DNA from: Chrysopilus asiliformis
Taxonomy: Eukaryota; Arthropoda; Insecta; Diptera; Rhagionidae
NCBI GenBank assembly: GCA_964034945.1
Contig: OZ035961.1
Location: 46,364,184-46,428,183 of the forward strand
DNA: 64,000 nucleotides
Direction of reading: 5' to 3'
The translations under genes and the position numbers were made by a program. Within the stretch, counting starts at the first letter, position 1; each line of letters starts with the position of its first letter. The notes beneath the pieces were generated by a model. The model did not search any database. It was not told the origin of the DNA and saw only the letters and a list, made by a program, of their open reading frames with translations. This document shows, one piece after another, positions 11,361-24,068 of the stretch.

Positions 11361-13520
11361 TATCTTCTGGCTATAGTGTCAAGGAGTCAATCTCTCGTGG
11401 TTAAACTCGTAAGTGTCACAAATCCCTTACTTAATATTAGAAGAGTATCTGTCCTGTCTAATATTAAGACTTCGCCTACATTTTAGTGCATCACATATAC
11501 ATTTTAATGAGTTTTTGATCTGTCAATTTGGATTATTTCAGTAAGGTTCGATCGAGGAATTTAAATTTCGAAGAGATTTTGATCTGTAAATTTAGATTTC
11601 GGAGCCCTAATAACATTTTTGGTGTATTACATGTAATGGCACTAAATAAAATACACTTCTATGCATCCCATACAACAAAAATTCTACTAGTCCTCAGACA
11701 TGTTTGGTCAAGAAAGCATGTTCCTAGTTTAGAAGTAAACAATCTTTTTCAAAGCAGCTTAGCTAATAGAGAGGACTACTATAAGTCCAATGGGTAATGG
11801 TCGAATATTGTTAAAAACTGTTTCACCCAATGTAATATTATTCACTCCGTTCAAGGTAGCAATAAATCTTAAAAAAGAAAACATTGAACTATCTTCCATG
11901 GTCAAAAAAAAACTCCATAACAAAAATCTATTTCAATTAACTTTGATGACAAATTTTCAAGAATTTTTAATACCCAAATCTGATGAGAAAGCATTTTTCA
12001 TTTGGCCAAACTTCGAATTAAATTACTTTAGATTTGAAATTTAAATTCCAAAATAAATGACTTTAGATTAGAATAAGCTCCGGTGAATTGTTTCTGAAGG
12101 CATTCACCGGATATAAGCTTATATAGAGGCTGTTAACAAAAACAATTTTGTCAATAAAAAATGAAAGCAATCTAATGATAAGTAAATATACAACAACAGC
12201 TGAAACCCATGTAAATACATTGAGGACATCAACAAAAAACCGCAACCCCTCCAGCTTCATTTTTGTTTGTTGTGCAGAGTTTTTGCCTGTCGTGTACACT
12301 TTTTTATAGCATAAGCTTAAAAACATTAATTTGCATGTGACCTATATTCACTTGTAGTACTTGCTTTGCTACCCTCACCTCATATATTCGAGTATACTCA
12401 CTTATATACGCCGTCCCCATAGACTACAAGTCGGTATACGAGTATACGTGTTGTTGTCATTTCAGTTTCAGAGCGGTTGTCCTCTGGCAGCTTTGGCCTA
12501 AGGATAGTCCAACCCGTTTGTGTTTTCGATGCATAGAAAAAGCTCATTACATTCTATCACCGCAAGGAAGGATTCAATGGACACATCATCCTATTGGATG
12601 TTTAAGGGTGGCTTAAAGGTGTTTAAGGGAGGCAGCCAATGCTTTTACTCGTATTATCTTCATCAGAAAGAGCAAAAGCAACGGTACAACACAATTTTCT
12701 AAGTGTGACGGTTTAATTAAATCCTTCGGTCATTGTCAGGCAGTTTCTTGGAGTTTTTACACTTCGTATCTTTTCGATCCCACTGTCAATAGAATAGAAA
12801 GATTTTAACAGAAAAATAGCTTTCATCTGGCGAAATATTTGTTTTTTTCTTGGATCTAAATGAATTCCCCATTTGGATAGAATTAGAAAAGCAACAAAAC
12901 AACATTCTGGGCAGCCGATGGTCATCAATCGACAGAGAAATTTTCAATGTTCAAATGCCCGAATAGATTCTCAAATGGAAAGAGAATTGCCATGAAATGT
13001 ATTTTTGGTCCTCGTTGACTTTTTATTGATCCTGCTGAATCTACAATTCGATTTAAACTTAATTTTCTCAGATATTTTTTACGGCGCTCACATCTCTGTT
13101 CTTTTAAATTTAAAAATTTCTTCATCATTTTTTTACTTGTCATGTAATTTTGCTGCAGATTGAAATTTTTTTGCAGATGGCATGAATTGGTTAACAATTT
13201 TAAATAAAACTGATTTCGTCCGATTGCATTTGACATAAATCTTTCTCACAAACGAATTCTCAAAGAAAAATACCCTATGTGTAACTACAAATTAAAACAC
13301 CTTTTAGGAAAATACTGAATACCTTGTAAATAATTGGAATTTTATATCAACTGACTGCAATTAAAAGTTTTGGAAGAATAGAATATACAATTTTCGAGAA
13401 GTGAAAGAGCAACATTTTTTAATATTAAAAATTATTTTAACACAAGCCAAACATTTTCTTTTGTTCAAAGTTATTTTGCCGAGATACGTATAAAAGATAT
13501 TTTTTTGGTCATGTGAAAAT
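11361..13520. other. AT-rich stretch, no feature recognised
   Basis: Several frames of 60-103 codons exist (11528-11797, 11790-12044, 12063-12326, 12925-13236), but none has a recognisable domain, and they overlap on both strands without splice or start context. I treat them as chance. Confidence 0.5.
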
Positions 13521-13799
13521 CAGAGATGCAAACCGGTTTTTTGAACCGGAACAAAAACCCGGAGATAAATATTTTATTCTCACTTTTTTTTATTTTTAGT
13601 ACATTTTTTTAAACAAGACTTTTTTCAAATTGCTTCTTTTTTAATGTATTTAATTAGTATGACTAAAAATCAAAATTCACTGTCTTTCACCGCAATTATA
13701 ATACTATTTAGTCTTCGAATACACATACTTTTGAGATATTTTTACATATTTTTCGACTCAAAAATCGGATTCACTAAATGAGATTTTTTCCGCAAAATT

Positions 13800-14182
13800 T
13801 GAGGAAAATGATAGTCATACTATGCTTACAAGACCCTACGTTATCCTTACAGACTTCTTAAAGGACTCAGCGACCCCAAAAACCCCTAGAAGAGATTTTT
13901 TCCGCAAAATTTGAAGAAAAGGGTAATCTCGTTACCTTTAGAAAACTTTCCGTTGTCTTTGCAAACTTCTTAACGTCAGAATCGGATTCATCGACCCAGA
14001 TGAGATTTTTTTTCCGGAAAATTTGAAGAAAATGTTAGTAACACTATTCATACAGGACTTGTCGTTGTTCTTACAAGGACACAGTAGTGAAAATATTGTA
14101 TTCTCTGCGGAGCTACGTGTCAACCGGATAAGTGGAAGTCGGTCAAAATTGACAGACAAACAAACAGACAGAAAAACAAACA
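13800..14182 (-). mobile_element. Helitron-family fragment
   Basis: On the minus strand it reads TTTGTTTGTCTGTCAATTTTG, then a segment with CGACTTCCACTTATCCGGTTG and GGAAAACTTTCCGG-type wording. The same order of words occurs on the plus strand at 59335-59640. The unit CGGAAAATTTGAAGAAAA is repeated about every 110-120 bp. The ends are not preserved. Confidence 0.45.
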
Positions 14183-14788
14183 AAACATAACAAAAGCTAT
14201 AATTGCCAATCTGGCAATCATTGGAGACCGGTATGGTGATATTCGCATCAAAATTCGAACAGTTGTATCAAAATTCCACTTTGAAGTCAAACTTTCCAAA
14301 AAGATTTTTTTAAATTTATTCCAATCGGATTTTGATGTATGGGAGTTTTATGTAGAATCATATCCTAAATAACTTTTGTTCTTACATTTTTTTTTATAAG
14401 ATGCACCGTTTTTGAGATATTCGGAAAAAACGTTTTCGTTCGTATGGGCGGTACCCCCCCTAATGGTCCATTTTTGCCCATTAACGAACTTAGCCTTGCA
14501 TTTTACGAAAAACAGATCTGCGCAAAATTTCAAGTCACTAGCTCAATCGGTGCGCCCGCAATCCGCGCCACAGACAGACGGACAGACAGACGGACAGACA
14601 GACGGACAGACAGACGGACAGACAGACGGACAGACAGACGGACAGACGGACGGACATGCAAAAATCATTTTTTTAGTCATTCTAAACTCACTGGTGTAAT
14701 TCATTTTTTTGTGCGATGACGGGATCTTGGCGTTACAAACGGTAAGGCAAATCTAATATACCCTTTGGTTTCACCATACGGGTATAAA
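14183..14788 (+). mobile_element. mini-me-like element, copy C
   Basis: Full-length relative of copy A with the 5' hairpin, the GGTACCCCCCC palindrome region and the most regular GACA-GACG octamer array of the window (14573-14655). It ends CATACGGGTATAA. Confidence 0.7.
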
Positions 14789-15247
14789 AAGCAAGGTAAA
14801 TAAAAGCTTTAAAAAAAGATGGCCAAAGCGAACCAAATCTAAATCAGTTTTGAAAACATATCGCTCACCGAGTGCAATAGTGGCACAACTGAAAAAAATG
14901 CAAATTTGAACTGTGGCCGCCATTATGATTAAAATTCAACGCAATTTTTTTTTTTAGGGGTTTGGCTCAGTTCCGAATTGAATATTGAAAGATTATTATT
15001 TTCTATTCCTTATGTGATACCAAAAACATTCTCAATGCCCATAATCAGGAAACGAAATTTTTAAGGAACCAAAACCGATTTTTGACGTTTTAGTAACCAA
15101 AACCAGAACCAAATTTTTGAAATTTTAGAAACCAAATCCAGAACTAAATTTTCACATTTTAGAACCCATAACCAAAAACCAGAAATCCAATTCACCCTTG
15201 AACCAAAACCGAACCACAGTTAAAAAAATGTTTAATCTGCATCTCTG

Positions 15248-17293
15248 GTGAAATGAATATTCTTCGATAAAAATAATGGATTTTGCCTTTCAAAAGGAAA
15301 ATATCGAAGAAAAATGAACAAATTTTATTTAACAATGCGACAAGATTAGCATTTCAAAAGTTCTAATCTTAAAAACCTTGAGTTCTAAAACTTTCCCAAA
15401 AGCTCCCTTTCCAAGCGATAAAGCAAGCATCAGAAGGGGAGCAAATCATTTGAAACAAAAATCAAAAATGAAGTCTAAAGCAGTACTTTGCCCAAGAGTG
15501 CTTTGTTACCCCTTTTTTGCATATACTTTAAAACTTTGAAGTAATCACCATATGCCACGACAAGAAGCTCCACACCAAACCTTTTCGATGTCTTTTTTTT
15601 CTTCTCATCGTTTTTATCCTTAGATGAATACAAACCTTTTAGACACATAGGATGGCAGCAACAACAAAAAAAAAACCTATAGCAAAAAGGGCCATCTAGA
15701 AATCTGTTGGACTTTTAGACATGGGAAAAACAACAACAACATAAAGCATAATAAAAAAAAACACCGACATGACTTAAACTGTCTCCTTATCGAAGGACTC
15801 TTAGCAATTGGGGAAAACCTTGAATCTCGATAAGATTTTTTTTGGTTGTGATTTGTATGTATTACAATTTGATTCGATAAGGAATATACACAAAAGCAAA
15901 CGCTAACTTTATATCCCATACATTTAGCATTCCTATGCTAATGCTGTATGGAGAAATTTATCATGGAGTTTTGAACACGGCAAATAATGGAAAATCCCTA
16001 CACGGGTTATTAATTACAAACTAAAAATAATGTCAAACGGTTTTGTAAAATGCTGACAAGGGTCAATGCCGGCAACCCCATTGAGAGTGATTTATGGAAA
16101 TTTTCATCTCTTCATTTACGATTCGGAGTGGATGGAAAACCTTGGAAAAACTTTAAGGAATACTCAAATTGAGTGCACCCAATAACTTTGTTCCGTTTTT
16201 CAATCTTCGCTCATACATTCCGCCAGTATACAAAAAAACCGGTCGTGTGTAGAGAAAATTTGTTTGCTTCGTGAATTGGAAAATTGGCTAAAATCATGTT
16301 AACTTCCAAATTCAGTTTCAACAATCCCTCCGCCAACAACCATCTTACAGATCAGTAAAACTTCACTCTCATATCGCGTAACCTTCATTCTTTTCAGTTC
16401 ACCCACAGCCATAATAGCTCAGATAAAGTTTTTTTTTATTGAAAAAGTACGCTTTTTTCATGGTTTTATATGAGGAAATGCGTACCTAATGTTTCTGTCG
16501 TAATATTTGTTTTTTTTTCATAAAAATTATTAAATAATTTCCTCATGATAAGCAGTAATTTGAATAAGAATTAGAAAGAATATATTCATCACATGATTTT
16601 GTTTAATTGCTAATATCGACAGAAGAAAAAAAACTAAAATAGATTAAACGGATCATGACCGACAAAGTTGGTTTTAAACTGCCAGAATTAATGCAGGATC
16701 ATAAGATTGACCAACCGTGCATTATTCGTTTCAAGACGCCTCGATATAAAATGTTTTCATACGGTTTCCATTATTTGGTATGTCGTCCATCAGGGTAATT
16801 TTTGCTCATTGTATTTGAATTCACTTTTTCCCTGTGAACCCGTTCTCCTATTATCATCTGAACCGCTGAAGGAATCTAAATATGATTTTCACGATTGAGC
16901 TGGTCATCCACCAAGGATAATTTCCGCCCATTAAAATTGAACCGAAAGCAAGAGTTAAAACCGAGTTAAAACTGCATTTTTTGCCAAATCGTAACCGCGC
17001 TCCGGAATTTGAAAAAAAAAATTAAAACAAAACAAATTATAACCAATTCGTCACTTAAGCCCACCCCTTCCCTTTGAACCATTATCCAATTACACCTTGA
17101 ACCATTGGAAAGATTTTGATCCGCATCTCAGGTCAGTGACTAAAAGAAATAAATATCTTGTGTATTGTAACAAAACTATTTAGGATGACAGTGAGGGATT
17201 ATTTTGCAAAAAGTAATATAAATAGTAACCAAAAAATTGTGTTAAAATCTAATAGTAATTGATTCAAGCGCTAAGAAAAAAATCATCCTTTAA
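15248..17293. other. AT-rich stretch, no feature recognised
   Basis: No gene or complete element was recognised. Between about 16780 and 17110 the phrase GTCATCCA...AGGGTAATTT...CCCATT...GAACC recurs two to three times in diverged form, suggesting an old tandem or dispersed repeat. Confidence 0.45.
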
Positions 17294-17822
17294 CCCTTTG
17301 ACGACCACAGGCAAGTATGCTTGCCCAAGAGCTTTCAGTACTTAAAATCGTCCAGTTAAGAGATAGAGCAAAGGTATTAAAAGGTTTTTTGTAGAGGATA
17401 GATGGGGCAATATAAATGTATCTGGCGGGAATTCTATGCCGGTTCCCCTGTGCCCCTATGATCCTAAATGAAAATTAAAATGATTTAACAAAGTTTTTTA
17501 TTGCTCTTCCAGAAATTTTGGTATAATTGACTTAGAACGATTTCACTCTTAGCCGACGATATCTGTACTTGCGATTGCTTCGACGTCTACCACATGCACA
17601 ACTAATTAAATTCAGTTTATTCAAATTCAAAAATAAATACGTACATGAATTATATATAAGAATGTTGTCTTTCAATTTTAATTTTCGAGATAAAACAATG
17701 AGGGGCAAGGAGGGGGTCTAGGGCCACCATTTTTTGTGGCATAACTATTATCAGGTCACAGATCATGAAAATGAAAAAAAAATCAAAATCCCTTCGGCCG
17801 AAAATGTATGGTCGTCAAAGGG
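17294..17822. mobile_element. piggyBac-type MITE
   Basis: The inverted ends are CCCTTTGACGACCA and TGGTCGTCAAAGGG. TTAA stands on the left (17290-17293); on the right it has decayed to TTCA (17823-17826). No transposase coding is seen. The ending is typical of piggyBac-like non-autonomous elements. Confidence 0.6.
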
Positions 17823-19840
17823 TTCACATGACAAGCTGATAGATGGATCCTTAGATATATTTTTCTTCAAAATCAAGTGACCGGTTCTAGGCTCTAGGTC
17901 ACAATCGGCATAACCCTTAAAAAATATTAAATATAACATAACTATATTTTAATTAATTCCCAAGTGCTTATCCTTATGTTATCATTGATGCCGTCATTTG
18001 CTATTTTACCATTTTCCCATTTTGCAAATTTGTGGGAGAATAACGGACGCGATATTCGTAGGTGGACGGCACCAGCACTGGGATTTTTGTGCTAAAGGCC
18101 TTGGAACTGACTGTGTGTAACGAAACGAAGACCAAGTTGAATTAGTCATAGAGACAGGAAATGAACCAAAAGAACGGAAGCACACCAACAACAATGGTAT
18201 TTTCTAATGAAAGAATCAAGCTATAGTGATAGAAGAAGAAATACGAGATGTAAGGTGAAGCGTCTTGAAGTTTGTTTTTATCTTTTCTCTTAGTTAAGAA
18301 ACTCAAAGGACTTGAGGGGAATATGGTGGCATAGTACAAGGATAATTTGAATGAAAGAGAAGAAGCTCAGAATTCTCCTCCTGATTGCCCTAAAGATTAC
18401 TTACTGTCGACAGGAACCATTCCCTACTTATGTGAAATTCTTCCAATATTCAAGAAAAACATGTATTTTTTTTCTTCTTTGGCACATGTTCAAGTTCGAC
18501 ATCTTAAGATTCAGAAACTTGTAAAACTTTTCACGTCTGGGTCATCGATTACTTCTTCTTTCGGTTATGTCTTCTGGGAGCCTAAGAAATATATATTAAA
18601 AGCAATCGATGGCTTCCTGAATTCTATATATACATATGATGATGATCGTCATCATCTTCTGCATGAGAACGAGAAAGTTTTATGGTGGACAAATGATATC
18701 GTTACTAAAATTTACGTGACAAACGGTATCCCATGCTGATGAGGCGCTGCCATTTTGGACACTCAATTTTCAAACTATTCTAAATTTACATTAATTAAAC
18801 GGTGCTTAAACTCTTCGAACATCATATAATAATTATAATAAGTACACAATATAGCATCAAAATCATTTATGTAGCACAAAAACAGATCAATTGTGTTATA
18901 TATGTGTATAAAAATATCTAATGTGAATAGCACTTGACTTTCTTATACAAAAGCTACATTTGTGCACAATTTGTACTGTAACCCGACGAATAAATTATTA
19001 GTTTATATAAAAACATAAATTTTTAATTTACCAAATCTTAAAAATCTCGATAACGATAAAAAATATGATTTTACGTTAAATGTAAAGAATTTTAATATCT
19101 TTAGTGTGAACCCGTCGTCGTTGTGGGGTTAAAATATTTTGTATGCGTTTTAGAAACATCGAAAAAACCAAAAATAATTTTCGTCGATTGATTTTTATAA
19201 GCTTCTTGGTTCACGGCTCAGCAAAGACACGGAACAATATACGTTATTCATAAACGGAAAACAAAAGAAGCGGGAGGAGGGCTACGGTGGACTAGGTGAG
19301 ACCCACAGTAATGTAAAATTACTGTGCTTGAGATAAAACCTATCTAATGGTAAAAACCTAATAGACAACCCTTCAGCATTTCGAAAACTAACATTGGAAA
19401 GGTTGACAAGCAGAGGAAGGGGTAATTTTTAAAATGGCAGATGCTATCCCATACAGCAAACCTCATTGCAATCGGATGACTGGCTGAAAAGTTATCAGGA
19501 GAGGAGTACCCAAGAAGAGGGAAAATATTAGTTATCCTATCGCTAATTCTGCAAATAACTCTACCCGTGTACAAAATTAGATTAAAATCGGCTGAGCTGT
19601 GTCTGTGTGATGCTGAAGCCAGAGAAACAAAAATTACAGCCAGACAAACAAAAATTAAATTTACATTTAAGACATACAGTCAAAGAAACAAAAATTAAAT
19701 TTACATTTAACCTTTTCATGCCCTTTTTCCCTGCAGTAAGAAAAAAAACTTTTGGTCCTAGGGAAGCATCATCCAAAATTTGGAACTTTCATTATTGTTG
19801 GATCATCTTACATCAAAAACACAACTGAATCTTAATAATA
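17823..19840. other. AT-rich stretch with a short tandem duplication
   Basis: Around 19615-19712 the phrase AAACAAAAATTAAATTTACA is present twice, with an additional partial copy. The 130-codon frame at 18347-18739 has no recognisable domain, and I do not call it. Nothing else is seen. Confidence 0.45.
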
Positions 19841-20659
19841 CAGTAATCCCCCGCTTTACGGACGGGATGCGTTCTACGGAAACTGTCCGTATATCGAAAA
19901 TCCGTAAAACGAAACCTATTTTAGTATGAGATTGTACTGGGAATAAATAGATGTGTTCCAATCAATAGAAATGTCCGTAAAAAGAAACCTATTTTAGTAT
20001 AAGATCGTATTAAAAATAGATAGATGCGTACCAAAAAAATCCGTAATACGAAACAGATTAGTATAATATATTAAAATAATTATTTAACCACTAGAATAAT
20101 GAGAAAACTATATAATTATAGAAAAAAAATATTTATAATACTTGAAATGGAGCATAAATCAATTGAATATGTTAAAACCAACAAAATATTATGGGACAAA
20201 TCATGCCGCGGACAAAAAAACGTAGCTCTACGTAGGTTTCTGCTAGTTTCGTCAGAATTCAAATTTCATTGTGGGACAGAAAGCAGATTCTGCTTCTGCT
20301 GCTGCTTCTGCTTCTGCCTCTGCTGCTGCCTCTGCCCAATTGGAGTTCTCGCTTAAGAATAGCAAATAGATTTTTTTTAAATACACCGCACTGCAGTTTT
20401 TTATTGCCTTTTTTTAATTCTCTTTTGTGTATACACAAAATGTGTCAGAAATTTCGGAGAAATTAAGTATGTACATTTACAATAAATACAACATAATTAT
20501 GGAAGACTTTTTCTTGATTTTTTTCTGTGATTCAAAAAAAAAATTTTTTGTCCGTAATAGCGAATTTTTTTATCCGTATAGCGAATTTGTTCCTATATTA
20601 GTCATGTCCGTAACTTCGAATTTCCGTAAAACGAGCGTCCGTATAGCGGGGGATTACTG
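19841..20659. mobile_element. pogo/Tigger-type non-autonomous element
   Basis: Flanked by TA (19839-19840 and 20660-20661). The ends are CAGTAATCCCCCGCT and AGCGGGGGATTACTG, inverted. TCCGTAAAACGAAAC-type words repeat in both halves. A CTG/CTT-rich microsatellite lies at 20285-20336. TA duplication with a CAGT...ACTG end is typical of the pogo branch of Tc1/mariner. No transposase is present. Confidence 0.6.
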
Positions 20660-20679
20660 TACTTTATTAATCACACTTA

Positions 20680-20798
20680 GCCCTGATTTATTCACTAGGA
20701 GTTAAATCGCCTTAACTCCCTTAACTCACCTTTAACATGGAAAATAAGGTTAGCTAACTCCCTTAACTCGGCTTAACTCCTAGTGAATAAATTGGCCG
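20680..20798. mobile_element. Short palindromic MITE with TTA duplication
   Basis: The arms carry ATTTATTCACTAGGAGTTAA and its inverse TTAACTCCTAGTGAATAAAT. TTA lies on both sides (20677-20679, 20799-20801), as in Tourist/Harbinger-type MITEs, though a 3-bp match is weak evidence. It directly abuts the larger element starting at 20804. Confidence 0.5.
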
Positions 20799-20923
20799 TT
20801 AATGGGTGCATTCAGCGACCCGTGTCAAAAAACCGCTCAGCTGAGCTGCTCAGTGTTTACTGAATGCACCGCTACTGAGCCGCGCACATAAAACTGTCAA
20901 AATATTCGGGGTTATAGTGGAAG

Positions 20924-21178
20924 ATGGACCGAGATATAATTATTTCCACAATATTCGGTATTTGCGCGTCAGATATGTTAAATTTGGAGCCCATCGCAAT
21001 GTTGGTTGACGGATGTAATACTCATTTTGAAGTAACCTCAATTCGAAGTTCGAAGCCTGAAAGAAATCGGGATTATTTTGAGGTGACTATACCGAAGTAC
21101 ACTCCCGAACTCTTTCTCCAACATTTTCCGCAACGCCGACTATTTCCATTACCGTTTGCTCAGCAAGAACTTCCATGA
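20924..21178 (+). pseudogene. ORF fragment, possibly start of a Harbinger transposase
   Basis: 84 codons beginning MDRDIIISTIF, with ERNRDYFEVTIPKYTPELFL and QHF near the end. The phrase 'YFEVTIP-Y-ELF--HF' resembles the region before the nuclease domain in Harbinger-type (HARBI1-like) proteins. That resemblance is from memory, not from a search. No DDE nuclease domain follows. The frame ends at a stop where the element's right half begins, so no function is expected. Confidence 0.4.
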
Positions 21179-21615
21179 GGCTTCCCGTATTATAAATAAC
21201 ATAAATAACTATAAATATTATAAATAACACCATTTATTTCCGTCGTCATTTTTACACATGAATTGAGGTTAGTAATTCTTCATTTGACATTTGCTCAGCT
21301 ACTGAGCGGAGTTTTTTTACGCTCAGAAAAAATGTGAGCTGCTCAGTTGAGCCGCTCTGTAGCAGTGATGCCAGATTGTGGTAAATTTACCTCTTTATGG
21401 TAAATCTCAACCTGAAAGGTAAAAAGGGAATTTACGAGCTCTCTAGAACAAAAAAAAGGTAAATTTTGTGTTAGCGACAAATTACGAAAATTTCTCGTTT
21501 TTTTATAAATTAATGTGAATGTGGCAACGATCTAAGAACTTTAAAAGTTGACCACGATGGTATATTGATGACTTTCAAAATAAATGTGCAGCAGCGCCAC
21601 ATTCAATATTACGTA

Positions 21616-22387
21616 AGGGATGCCAACGATACCTCGATGTTTGCAAAACATCGAGGTATCGTTTAAAAATATCGAGTTTTAACCTCGATGTTGAACAGGC
21701 CGATATATCGAGGTATCGATGTTGCTATCCACGATGTTAGAACATTACTCTTCATAAAATTAGTAGAGAAACTAATTTTAGCTGATTTAATATAGCCACT
21801 CGACTTAAAGATTTGTTTCAAATTTTCTTTGCTATCAATTTTCGGTTTCATCTTTCTACAAGATTTTGCAAAAAATACCAGAGCTAGCCATGAAATTTTA
21901 CAGAGAAGTTTGGTCCTGATGTGGAAATCCGTTAACCGGAAGTAACCAAAACGGCGGCTTTTTTAAAACTATGCGGTTTTTTGCGATTTATTCCGAAACT
22001 AACCATTTTCCAGTAGTCTTATGTATAACAAAACTTGGAGACAATAAAATTTGCTACATTTATGTCTTTTACGAGAACTCCGTTATGAAGATATGCCGGT
22101 ATTTAAAAAAAATAGTTTTTTGCGAATATCTCGAAAACTAACGGGTTTTTGGTCGTTCAACGTATAAGAAGAATTAAAACCGTGTCAATTCTACCTGGGT
22201 GCGCTCCACCCACAGTAGAGCATCCGCCAGGTGGCTAAATTATTTATAAAATTTAACTTTTTTAAAACATCGGAAAAACATCGAGGTATCGCTGTTTTCA
22301 GGACGATGTTTTTTGACATCGATGTCGCCTTAAAAAAAAACATCGATTTTCGATATATCGAGGTTTTATGAACGATGTTGCATCCCT
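21616..22387. mobile_element. Inverted-repeat element nested in the hAT
   Basis: It starts AGGGATGCCAACGAT and ends ATCGTT-type inverse ...AACGATGTTGCATCCCT. The subterminal regions are dense in CGATATATCGAGGTATCGATG words on both sides, many of them palindromic. The end resembles hAT ends, but I see no clear 8-bp duplication. No coding capacity is recognised. Confidence 0.5.
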
Positions 22388-22690
22388 AATTGTATGACAT
22401 ATTCCAGGGTAAAATTTACTCTGACTTACGATCTTTTTTTTTTGCATTTCTTTGCTGTTTCAAATTTTTCCGGCCATGCTGATTGGATTTTGCATTGACG
22501 AAACTGCCGCGATTTGGTGAGAACTTTGTTTAGTCAATTATTGATATCATAATTATTTATATAACATATTTTGCAGACAAAATATCGAAGCTATTTTAAG
22601 TTAAACAAAACATGTGTACTTTCCCATTTTTTGTGTTTTTGTGTACCTACCTAAACGCATCGTTTTCAACATTGCGGGTCTAGTGGGACT

Positions 22691-22753
22691 CCTGTAGCAA
22701 CGGACACAAACGACCAGGTATGATACCTGATCGTTTGTACCCGTTGCTGCAGG
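22691..22753. repeat. Near-perfect hairpin, 31-nt arms and 1-nt loop
   Basis: Arm one (22691-22721) contains CAAACGACCAGGTAT and arm two (22723-22753) contains ATACCTGATCGTTTG. The arms differ at only a few positions and are separated by a single G. It lies inside the hAT element, so it may be a minute palindromic insertion or a folded part of that element. Confidence 0.55.
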
Positions 22754-23245
22754 ACACTGTATATACATTTTGTGCTTTGAATTTATGTTTGTTGTACAAT
22801 TTACGTGGTAATTTAGGTAGGTCTTAGGGTTTGGCAACGTTTTGTTCCGTGGGAAAAAAAGAGGTAAAAATCGACTATTCTGTGGGAAAAAAGGGAAATT
22901 GAGGCAAATCTCGTGGTAAATTTTGCATCGATCGTCTGGCAACACTGCTCTGTAGCGATTTGGTTCAGTAACTGCCCAGTGAACGATGTAAGGCATTATT
23001 AATCCCTTATTAAGGCCTTATTCGTAAGGCTTATAGATGCCTTATACGTCCCTTAAAAATGTACAGCGATGTCCGCTTTAATAAGGCATGACAGATAAGG
23101 TATACATCGGTATAGGGTTTTTTCCGAAATCCAGATGTCGCTTATGTAGTTCCGATAGCGGTGGTTCAAATCTTGGATTTAAATTCGTTTTTGCATTAGC
23201 TAATAAATGAAAGAAGTTTTTTTTAATCAATTTATTTCTATATAA

Positions 23246-24012
23246 TCTATACTAATTATATAAAGAGGTAAAGTTTGTTTGTTTGTTTGTTTGTTTGTTT
23301 GTGCAGGGTAATCTCTGGAACCACTGATCCGATTCTGAAAATTCTTTCACTGATAGAAAGCTACAGTATTCCCGAGTGTTATAGGCTACTTTTTATTGAC
23401 CTCCCCCCTCTCCTTTGGTACCCCTTCCCTGATAACTTTCGAACCGTTCAACCGATTGGGGTGCGGCTTTCATTAATATAGAAGTCATTCCTCAAGGAAA
23501 TTTTTCGCCCACTAATATCTACCCTCCCTCCTCTCAGTAAACCCCCTCGCCTGCTATCTTCTACAACAATGAGAGATTCGGATTCGGTTTTCTCCTTTAG
23601 GAAGGTCAGCCCTTAGGGAGATTTTTCGCCCACTAATATCTACCCTCCCTCCTCTCAGTAAATCCCCTCGCCTGCTATCTTCTACAACAATGAGAGATTC
23701 GGATTCGGTTTTCTCCTTTAGGAAGGTCAGCCCTTAGGGAGATTTTTCGCCCACTAATATCTACCCTCCCTCCTCTCAGTAAACCCCCTCGCCTGCTATC
23801 TTCTACAACAATGAGAGATTCGGATTCGGTTTTCTCCTTTAGGAAGGTCAGCCCTTAGGGAGATTTTTCGCCCACTAATATCTACCCTCCCTCCTCTCAG
23901 TAAACCCCCTCGCCTGCTACCTTCTACAACAATGAGAGATTCGGATTCGGTTTTCTCCTTTAGGAAGGTCAGCCCTTAGGGAGATTTTTCGCCCACTAAT
24001 ATCTACCCCCCC
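23246..24012 (+). mobile_element. Helitron 5' end with internal 121-bp tandem repeats
   Basis: It starts TCTATACTAATTATATAAAG after an A, a start I recognise from arthropod Helitrons, followed by (TTTG)n at about 23274-23301. At about 23490-24006 a 121-bp unit is repeated about four times. The word CTCAGTAAA recurs at 23533, 23654, 23775 and 23896, with almost no divergence. The last copy breaks off in a poly-C run (24006-24019) and passes into the GGGAAA array. No CTRR end could be placed. Confidence 0.55.
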
Positions 24013-24068
24013 CCCCCCCAGGGTAAGGGGTAGGGGAAGGAGAAGGAGAAGGAGAAGGGGAAGGGGAT

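Larger units (their letters stand above)
13521..15247. mobile_element. hAT-type element, filled with other insertions
   Basis: The ends are CAGAGATGCA (13521) and TGCATCTCTG (to 15247). They are flanked by GTGAAAAT (13513-13520) and GTGAAATG (15248-15255), a slightly decayed 8-bp duplication typical of hAT. The interior near the right end is a run of CCAAAACC/GAACCAAA-type words. A Helitron-family fragment (about 13800-14182) and mini-me-like copy C (14183-14788) lie inside. No transposase remains. Confidence 0.55.
21363..22947. mobile_element. hAT-type element with perfect 8-bp duplication
   Basis: CTCTGTAG flanks both sides (21355-21362 and 22948-22955). The ends are CAGTGATGCCAGA and the inverse TCTGGCAACACTG, with GGTAAATTT words just inside each end. 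This end type and duplication length are diagnostic of hAT. About half its length is another element (21616-22387). No transposase is preserved. Confidence 0.75.

Noticed and set aside
18347..18739. 130-codon plus-strand frame
   Set aside because: No recognisable domain, no start or splice context, located in AT-rich sequence; length is within chance expectation for a 64-kb window.
23490..24006. CRISPR-like array from regularly spaced repeats
   Set aside because: The 121-bp units are contiguous tandem repeats without unique spacers, in an insect Helitron.
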